Positions 51,742 through 58,740 of a stretch of 58,740 bases of DNA are shown one piece after another (the stretch's first letter is position 1; each line of letters begins with the position of its first letter). The notes below the pieces were generated by a model. It made no database searches. It was not told the DNA's origin and worked only from the letters and a program-made list of their open reading frames with translations. Location of the stretch: the NCBI GenBank assembly GCA_026419775.2, contig JAOPGA020001389.1, positions 1-58,740 of the forward strand. The letters are read 5' to 3'. The DNA comes from Acrasis kona. Its lineage: Eukaryota > Heterolobosea > Eutetramitea > Acrasida > Acrasidae. Position numbers and translations under genes: made by a program.

Positions 51742-54158
51742 TACCCCAATTTCAGACAAGGACAGTCATAATTGTATCCGTTTTAATGACGTTTTTGAAG
51801 AACCTTTAAATGAGTCGTCAAGTTTTCATTATATGGAGCTATGACAAGTAAGTATTTTGAATCAGACATTTTGACACCAGTAGTGCTGCTATACTTAACA
51901 CAGTACCTGAGCGTTTCTGCTGCTCAATTAGATGTTTTCCTTGACTTACTAAGCATGTTACTTCCGGTAGGGAACATGATCCCAAAAACAAAACATTTAG
52001 TATGAATTATTTAAATTTTTTCTAGTTTAATAATTTACATCAATACCAGTTTTATAAATATTTTGGCACTGCGTTTGATGGTATGAAGAGGTTCTATGTA
52101 TGTAAGAAGTGTATAGATTGTACTGAATCAAGTGCTAAGCATGTTACTTGTAACCGGTGCGGAGCTGTTCTCACTGAATACTTTTTATATAAGAGTGTCA
52201 CTGAATCATTTCAACAAAAGCTGTTGGACACTGATTTCAGAAAAAAGGTGCATTTATCGTTTAACCTTACTAATAAAAACCGTAGTGTCAATATTACCGA
52301 AAGGATTTTAAAGAAAAGCCTGATTTAATACAAGACCTATATGATGGAGAGGTATACCAAAAAATTGCCAAACCTGTTACAAAAGAAAAGGACGGGTATT
52401 CATTTACCTTTAACATAGATGGAGTTAGTCCATTTAAATCATCAAAATGGGGAATGTGGCCGAGTTTCCTCAGTAAGAAATACAATACACCCCCAAATAA
52501 CATTGCTAGCAATCAATGAATTACCACCAAATGAAAGATACCAAGCTAGTAATGTTTTATTCTGTGGACTGTATTTTGGCAAGGTTAAACCAGATTTTAA
52601 CATTTATCTGTCCCCTCTTGTTCAAGATTTAATCAAGTTAGAGGTCAGCACTCTATTCTTTAAATAGTTTTATTGATAAATTGAATAGAATGGGGTTTTG
52701 ACAAATCGAAAAAACAAGTCATGTATTTTAAAGGCACTTTTAATCAATTTTAGTGTAGATTTGCCAGCAAAGGTAAATATTTGTTTCACCACTATTAACT
52801 ATTTTAGTCTCAAACGGAAAAATTGATGCATCATGTGTCAAGCTTAGGGACAACAATCAGCAAACATATAAGGACATTGATCAAATCCCAAAGAACCTTA
52901 GAGACAAAGACAGTGCTGTTTTAGGGATTATTGACAAGACACCTTTTTTGCGCCTAGGCTATTGGTCGATGGAGGAATGTCAATCTATTGACATCATGCA
53001 CAATATCTCAGGAGTCGTCAAGAAATTTATAAAGAGGTGGTCTACATCAACGAAGAAGGGTGGAATACCTGCAGCGTTATGGAAGCAATTTGACAACTTG
53101 TTGACAAAGCAGAGGCTGGTCCGACTATTCCACCGAAAACAAAGATCTGTAACTGAGCACGGAAAATATTGGAAGGTAAAATTTATATGTCATGTATTTT
53201 TAACATTTAAAAAGCGACAGAATCCCTTGTATTCCTGTTGTATGTAACACCGCTTTTGAAAAATTATATGGATGAAGAGTACTACAATCACTTACAGTTA
53301 CTTACCTCATCTCTACATATTCTAATGAGTGCATCTGTAGACAAACCAACCTTGCATCAAGTTGATATCAATTTGAAAAAGTTTGTTTTACAATCACAGG
53401 CAAGTTTCTACAATTTTAAATGTTTACACAATTAGAGACTATATGGTGAAGAGCTAATTACAATGAACTTTCATAATTTAATACATTTGGTGCAAAATGT
53501 GAAGCTTCACGGTCCATTGTGGGCATACACTTGCTTTGCCTTTGAATCATTCAACCACATTTTGTTGAAAGGAGTTCACGGATCAAATCAATGTCAAATT
53601 ATGGCCGCAAAATCGATATTGATGTATCAACTTGCAAAAAAGAGAGAGAAAGCATTGAACAACAATGAGAGTATCATGTTTGAATCCATACAGGTATGTA
53701 TCAACAAATGTATTTATTTGACAAACTTGCTAGAACAAAACACAAAGATACAACTGGTAACAGATTTTTCAATCACACCAAGAATGTGTCTGTGTCGCAT
53801 GAAATCAAGAGCATTGGTAGCACTACTTGGTATAGATTTGCGATAGTTGATGGTAACATGATTGAAGCGCATGATGAAGCGTCACAGACATATAGCAACT
53901 CCTATGCACTCCTTATAAACAAAACGTAAGCGATGTATTTTACTATTAATGTAAACGTCAAGGTTTGTTCGTGTTGAAAGAATATACGGTAATAACGAGA
54001 AATTTTTGGCTGATGTAAAGATAATTGTGAATGGTCGATTCTGCGCGGATGGTACTGTCGCTCTACATCTCATTGATAAACTATGCATTGGAGTTGTGAG
54101 AATAGATGGCGAGATGCATTTGACACCAATCCTTTCCTGCCATAAATACCTATTATAA
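51742..54158 (+). CDS. CACTA/EnSpm-like (tnp2) transposase with several micro-introns, apparently intact
   Basis: The start is uncertain; the end is TAA at 54,156-54,158 after SCHKYLL. Exons join in frame through introns at 52,248-52,285 (38 nt), 52,473-52,509 (37), 52,644-52,688 (45), about 52,770-52,807, about 53,176-53,214 and about 53,400-53,436. A 26-nt one at 52,000-52,025 is less certain. Landmarks typical of tnp2: FYKYFGTAFDGMKRFYVCKKC and CNRCGAV; NIDGVSPFKSSKWGMWP joined to LTINELPPNERYQ; GLYFGKVKPDFNIYLSPLVQ; VDLPAK joined to VSNGKIDASC; SIDIMHNISG; and NFHNLIHLVQNVKLHGPLWA with FAFESFNHILLKGVHGS. No disruption remains after splicing, so the gene may be functional. Confidence 0.75.
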
Positions 54159-54199
54159 AACACCAATAAAACAGTTTACGAACCATTCTTTATTCCTCA

Positions 54200-54332
54200 T
54201 TGGTTGTATTATTGTAATAATTTTTATTTTATTTTATTTAATTTATTTTTATTTATTTTTTATTTAAATAAAATAAAATAAATAATAAAATAAAATAAAA
54301 TAAAATAAAAATAATTACAATAATACAACCAA
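54200..54332. repeat. Long AT-rich palindrome (hairpin)
   Basis: The left arm begins TTGGTTGTATTATTGTAAT and the right arm ends ATTACAATAATACAACCAA. The arms, about 65 bases each, are nearly complementary throughout (one T/A difference and an indel) and meet at ATTTAAAT (54,262-54,269). The right arm ends where the next plus-strand ORF becomes open. Confidence 0.9.
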
Positions 54333-54364
54333 TAACAACCAATAACAACATCCCAATAGCTTGT

Positions 54365-55006
54365 GTGGTAAGGTATTGGGTAATAAAACAAGTGTACACC
54401 AGGTTTGTTGGACAGGAAAAGATAAAACTATTGCCATTAAAATACCTTCTTCCATATAGATTTCTCGAAGACAGAGAGCAAATTGGATCGAAGGACTTCG
54501 AAGAGTACAATCTTTTTAAGTGGATAGAATACCTTAGAATCGAGAACACAATCCCAAAAAAATTCCGTCTCAAGATTTTGGAACAAGAGATCAACCAGCA
54601 ACTAGAAGACTTCAAAAGTCAAGGTCATATAGCCTACAAGTTTGTTGTAGCGGAGATTGATGTGGAGTCTATGTATAAAAGAAGTTGGAAATCAGCAGGG
54701 AAAGCTACTTTCACCAGTAGTTTGATTGTTATTCTGCTACAACCTCTCATCTCCTTATCTGTTGTTTTTCTTGCCTCGGCACTTGCTTATAGTTATACTG
54801 CAGTGATAAATCATGTCTCAAATACACCATCCAACTCTCGTATTACTGCGATTACTGCTGTTACAGTAAAGCAAAGCCTCAAGATATGGAGGTATCTTGA
54901 TGGTTACGTTCCGAAGATGGCGTTTGACGTGCTTGATGACTCAATCATCAATAGAGCACTTGGTATAGTGCCAAATCAACCACCAACACCTCCTTCGCAC
55001 AAGTAG
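54365..55006 (+). CDS. Uncharacterised membrane-associated ORF, about 213 aa, no ATG start
   Basis: The frame is open from the hairpin region and its first start-like codon is GTG 54365, so an upstream exon or a lost start is likely. It contains a charged helical part (FLEDREQIGSKDFEEYNLFK, LKILEQEINQQLEDF), one long hydrophobic segment (SLIVILLQPLISLSVVFLASALAYSY) and a Pro-rich end (NQPPTPPSHK). I do not recognise it. It may be a host or element gene truncated by the hairpin. Confidence 0.4.
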   Translation: MVRYWVIKQVYTRFVGQEKIKLLPLKYLLPYRFLEDREQIGSKDFEEYNLFKWIEYLRIENTIPKKFRLKILEQEINQQLEDFKSQGHIAYKFVVAEIDVESMYKRSWKSAGKATFTSSLIVILLQPLISLSVVFLASALAYSYTAVINHVSNTPSNSRITAITAVTVKQSLKIWRYLDGYVPKMAFDVLDDSIINRALGIVPNQPPTPPSHK

Positions 55007-55035
55007 CAGCCACATTGATAAATCACAATACGGAA

Positions 55036-55275
55036 ATGTGGAGTACTTTGTCGAAGAAAATGATAGAAGTGTATAACAACTTCAAAGAAATAAGAAAGGA
55101 TTTGGAGGAGAAAGAGGATTACAAAAGCGAGATCTTAATATTGAAAGACCAGCTTGAGAAAATGAAAATAAGGAGAAATGATGATGAAAAACGCATTCTC
55201 GGATTGCAAGAAGAGAACAACAAGCTTAGAGGTCAGATCATAAACGCTAAAAACCTCTTAAGCACAATAAATTAA
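55036..55275 (+). CDS. Short coiled-coil ORF, 79 aa
   Basis: The first ATG of the frame is 55036 (the frame opens at 55015 with TTG, 8 bases after the previous stop). Almost entirely one coiled coil (KKMIEVYNNFKEIRKDLEEK, ILGLQEENNKLRGQIINAKN). The tight spacing to the membrane ORF suggests an exon of the same gene or a sequence error between them. Confidence 0.35.
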   Translation: MWSTLSKKMIEVYNNFKEIRKDLEEKEDYKSEILILKDQLEKMKIRRNDDEKRILGLQEENNKLRGQIINAKNLLSTIN

Positions 55276-55513
55276 ATTTTCATCACAATTCAATAGAACT
55301 CTTTTTCAAATCGCAGTTCAGTTAACGCGTGCATTGCCTTGTAATATTTAACGCACGCAATAACCGCAACCCTAACAATTTTATTTATTGTAGAATAAAT
55401 CGAGAAAATGGGACTAACCCACTGTTTTCTAGAATAAATGACACTTTTTTTTTTTAAAGTTAAGCCAGATGACGTGTGGGTCATCTGGACAACATGGCTT
55501 TATTGGAACTGCC

Positions 55514-56017
55514 TTATTGACAGCCATATGGATAATCCTCGCAGGGGGGAATTAGTTCAAAGAGTTCACGGATTTTACAGTCCACATACACAAGATAGAA
55601 TCCATACTGTTCGTCAAAAAATGATTTGTGAAACCTTTGCCCATCCTGAGTTAATTTGTTAATGCTGTCTTGATCCACATTGTCCGTCGAGGAGACTTTC
55701 CTTAAAATGCTCGAGAAGTACACTCCAAGTTGCTTCACGGTAACTTGTGGGCTGATTCTCCTTGCATGTTCGATGAGTTCTGGGAGAAAAGGCTGTTGGG
55801 CAAATCCATTTGAAATGTTACAGTAGCGCAAAAGGAGACACTCAAAAATGGCAAAATTAGGATTTATTCTTGAGGACCCTTCTGACTCGTCGTTACTCTC
55901 CTCTTTCTTCTTTTGTTGTTGCATAATCGACCGCAAGATCTCGATGAGCTTGGCATCTTCACCTTTTCCAGGCTCTTGAGTCGATTTGTTGTTGTCTNTA
56001 GTGATGAGTTCTGCCAT
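55514..56017 (-). CDS. Companion ORF of CACTA element 2, 167 aa
   Basis: ATG 56017, divergent from the second transposase. Acidic/Gln-rich N-terminus (LIEILRSIMQQQKKKEESND) followed by a compact helical domain (FAIFECLLLRYCNISNGFAQ, VTVKQLGVYFSSILRKV) and a Cys-containing end (FELIPPCEDYPYGCQ). An ambiguous base lies at 55,998. It shares position and orientation, not obvious sequence, with the 50,281-51,027 ORF. A DNA-binding or regulatory role is inferred only. Confidence 0.5.
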   Translation of the reverse strand: MAELITXDNNKSTQEPGKGEDAKLIEILRSIMQQQKKKEESNDESEGSSRINPNFAIFECLLLRYCNISNGFAQQPFLPELIEHARRISPQVTVKQLGVYFSSILRKVSSTDNVDQDSINKLTQDGQRFHKSFFDEQYGFYLVYVDCKIRELFELIPPCEDYPYGCQ

Positions 56018-56206
56018 TTGTTTGATTTTTTACCTTAGAAGAAAAACCAATGGCTATTTATCTGTTCCGTTCTTCCATCGTTTGGGTGATTATTAATTTT
56101 GGTCAACGAGAACTAGAATTACAAAATTATGAACTTGAGATAAACAAAAAAATGCCAGGTGTATCTGTTGCCGGAGAGTACAGGAGCTCACTAACCAACA
56201 AAGTAG

Positions 56207-58740
56207 TGTCCAAGACAACATACTAGGCACAGAACGCTAAAGCAACAACAAGATGCTCTCAACAATCAATTAATTGAATGCGAACAAAACATTCACAACG
56301 AGATTGGAGGGTTTGAATCCAAAGACGAAGACGAGAACGAACAGAACAATGTTCTCCCCAATTTTGGTGTTGATGAAAATGTGGATGATGAGGATGCTTT
56401 TGAAGACGACGAAGACGACGAAGAAGATGAGGATGAAGAAGATGAAATGTTTTTGCGATTTGATGATGACGATGAACTTTATCATGAAGAACAGGACAAT
56501 GATGAAATATTCGACAATTTCGACCCACGAGAGCATAAAGAGGAATGGGAGTTCTTTTTTGAAGACTACTTTAAAAATACACATAAGACACAGCACAAAC
56601 TATCCAAGTTTTGGAAGAGAACTGTGCTAAACAAAGTTACAATGATTCATCTTGTGCTCTTTCTTCTTGCGCTTCAGAGGAAGCACCGTGTATGTGATCC
56701 TGTTGTTGAATCAATGTTGCTGCTGCTTCATTCGCTTGGACTGAGGGTACCGCTCAAGATGGACACCATCAAAAAGAAGATGAAGGAGTTTGGCTTGAAA
56801 ACGTTTGAACTCAGCACTTGTATTTGTCAAAGATACACGTGGACTAAAACTGTGAGCAAAGAAACTGTTTGTCCAGCATGCAAACACGACGGAGATAAGA
56901 GTATTATGCTGTACACACCTTTCACCAATGTATTCTCAATATTGATGTCAGGAGATGAGAATTTTGCGAAGTCTATCCATTCCTTTAGGGAGAAGATGTT
57001 GAAGGATATAGAGGAGGACAGTTCCGTGATTAGAGACTGGTATGATGGCGTTGAGTCAAGGAAGATCATTGGGGGATATTCCTCAGATATATTTTATCAA
57101 ATTATTGTTTTTGTCAGTATGGCTTTTGACGGACTGGCCATGTCAAAGTCTACAGTTAAGGATTGCTGGCCTATATTGATCAGGGTTCTTAGCATTCCAA
57201 CAAACATGCGCGAACTACCAAAATATCTCATACCAACATGTCTTAAGACCTTTCCAGAAAAGGCTAAATGTATTGATGGTATCCTCACTCCCTTATGCCA
57301 TGAGCTCAATTTCGTTCGAAAAAGATTGGTTCCAATATACAGCGTCTACAACAAAGAGGTAATCAAGATCCGATTCGACATCATCTCAGTAGACAGTGAT
57401 TTAGATGCCAAAAGCAAATCTCTAGCGCAAGAACTATGTAAGTCAATATATGGGTGTTACCTTGGCTATTGTAAAATGACTTCCGTTCAAAATGGAAAAG
57501 ATAAGAGACAAAGAAACAAATCCAAAACACACTGGCACGTTGATGTTGGAGCGGAACGGACGCATATCAATCATATTGCTGATGGTGTTGAGGCATCGCA
57601 AACAGAGGTCATGGTAAATGGAGTTAAACGCATTCCTATATTCTCGGTTATAGAAGGCTATGAGTACATAAAATGCAGTACTATTGATCTAATGCACACT
57701 TTCTATGTTGGAGGGATATTCAGCCAGGCATTAAATTTGGCATTCCAGCAGAACAGCAAATTTAAAGAGGAGATCATACAAGCTTCAAATGACTTTCGAG
57801 TTGATCTGACTCATGACTTCACTCGCACCTACCGCCCTCTTGACAAGATGTCCAAGTTTAAAGCGGCAGAGAACAAACTGTTCTGTACTCTGTATATGAT
57901 ACCACTTTTATGCAATTGTAAAGAAGTGTCCGACAACGTATTCTTATTTTTTGATAAATTGTCAAAACTTTCAACGCTATTACAACTTCCAACTATCAAC
58001 GCTGATAACATGGCTTTAATTACTGTTCTATGTGATGAGTTGGAGCAAGATTTTGCTGATACTTTTGATGAGAAGAATGTCACATACAAGGTTCATTTCC
58101 TTAAACACATACCAGCCATGATCAAGAATACAGGTCCAATGAGGAATAACTGGTGTTTTGTTGTAGAAAATCTGCTTTCTTTTCTGAGGCATTCCGGACA
58201 TGGTAGAGGTGCTCTTATCGATAAGAGTTTGATGCATTATCTTCATGTGCATACGTTATTAGATGCATTTGTTATCCATGCGTCTGAATTGAAGACGTCA
58301 CCAGTGACAATGTTAACACGCAAATCTTCTTCATGTTTTGTTAGAGTAATGGATGCTGTTAACACCAAAACAGATGCTAGATTTTTTGGACGACCAACAT
58401 TGAGGCCAATTCTTAATGAGAGACAGATAAAATCTCTTTTTGAAGACGTTGATCCAGACCAAGTTCAGTGTTACATAAGGGCGTCGATTAATGGAATTAT
58501 GTATCACACAGTTCGTTACAAAACCAATGTGAAGTTCTCATATAATACTGAAGTAATGTTTGAGGACGAACTACAAATCGCTCAATTAGAAGCGTTTGTA
58601 CTCATTAACGAGTACGGTTTTGCTGTAGTGAGGTTGTATGATAAAATTGGTGTTCATAGTCTTGGAAAATATCCTGTGAATAGATCAACACCATCTAAAA
58701 CGATGAATGTTGTTAATTTATCACAAATCAGAAGGCTGGT
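56207..58740 (+). CDS. Second CACTA/EnSpm-like (tnp2) transposase, 3' partial at window edge
   Basis: The frame is open from 56,207 to the right edge (about 844 codons). A stop at 56,204-56,206 means the start lies in an upstream exon or at a later ATG (56,447 or 56,642). Acidic run near 56,396-56,450 (EDEEDE). Tnp2 landmarks are VSMAFDGLAMSKSTVKDCWP; KFDIISVDSD-type Asp context (FDIISVDSDLDAKSKS); THWHVDVGAERTHI; VNGVKRIPIFSVIEGYEYIK; STIDLMHTFYVGGIF; and MRNNWCFVVENLLSFLRHSG. Two CxxC pairs precede the DDE part. No intron or disruption is seen in the visible part. It is clearly diverged from the first transposase. Confidence 0.75.

Overview
The window is nuclear DNA from a unicellular eukaryote. 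Protein genes are cut by very short spliceosomal introns (36-45 nt, GTA..TAG). The genes are eukaryote-specific: the GATOR1 subunit Iml1/DEPDC5, the KICSTOR subunit KICS2, a phosphatidylinositol-phosphate kinase, a peroxisomal acyl-CoA oxidase ending in SKL, a SETD4-like methyltransferase, a GPI-type surface oxidoreductase and a mitochondrial-type MutS. The genetic code looks standard, with TAA, TAG and TGA all used as stops. I cannot name the lineage; an amoeboid or early opisthokont protist would fit.

Bases 1-34,069 are a compact host region of about 20 genes, often packed tail to tail with gaps of 17-120 nt. In order: the 3' end of a secreted EGF-like protein carrying four identical 12-residue peptides; a small membrane protein; a UvrD-like helicase-nuclease; GAPDH; a TMEM135-like membrane protein; a minus-strand run of KICS2, acyl-CoA oxidase, PIP kinase and Iml1; a membrane protein with a cytosolic DnaJ-type cysteine array; an eight-exon MSH1-like MutS; a 72-residue membrane protein; a jacalin-like protein; WrbA; an unknown basic protein; a divergent Na+/H+ exchanger; a thiol/halide methyltransferase-like protein; a SETD4-like protein; and a GMC oxidoreductase. 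KICS2 and Iml1 act on the same nutrient-sensing arm of TORC1 (KICSTOR tethers GATOR1 to the lysosome), and here they lie about 4 kb apart on one strand.

Bases 34,366-58,740 contain no recognisable host gene and look like a nest of mobile DNA. First comes an intronless block (34,366-41,492). It holds an unknown ORF, a zinc-finger ORF, a 1136-residue protein that joins an RNase H-fold transposase-like region to an OTU protease and a ULP1 (SUMO-type) protease, and, tail to tail with abutting stop codons, a JmjC-type dioxygenase with a cysteine-rich domain. After a repeat-rich spacer and a two-exon gene of unknown function comes a decayed LINE (43,260-48,055) with endonuclease, reverse transcriptase, RNase H and zinc-knuckle regions. 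Next are an orphan Asn-rich ORF and two CACTA/EnSpm-like (tnp2) transposase genes. One appears intact and contains host-sized introns; the other runs off the right edge. Each has a divergently transcribed minus-strand companion ORF. A long AT-rich hairpin separates the first transposase gene from an unassigned membrane-protein ORF.

The best candidate for an undescribed system is the 34.4-41.5 kb block: a putative transposon that carries its own deubiquitinase-like, deSUMOylase-like and histone-demethylase-like enzymes. The four synonymously diverged NLSGDNNASPAR peptides at the left edge are a second strong candidate.
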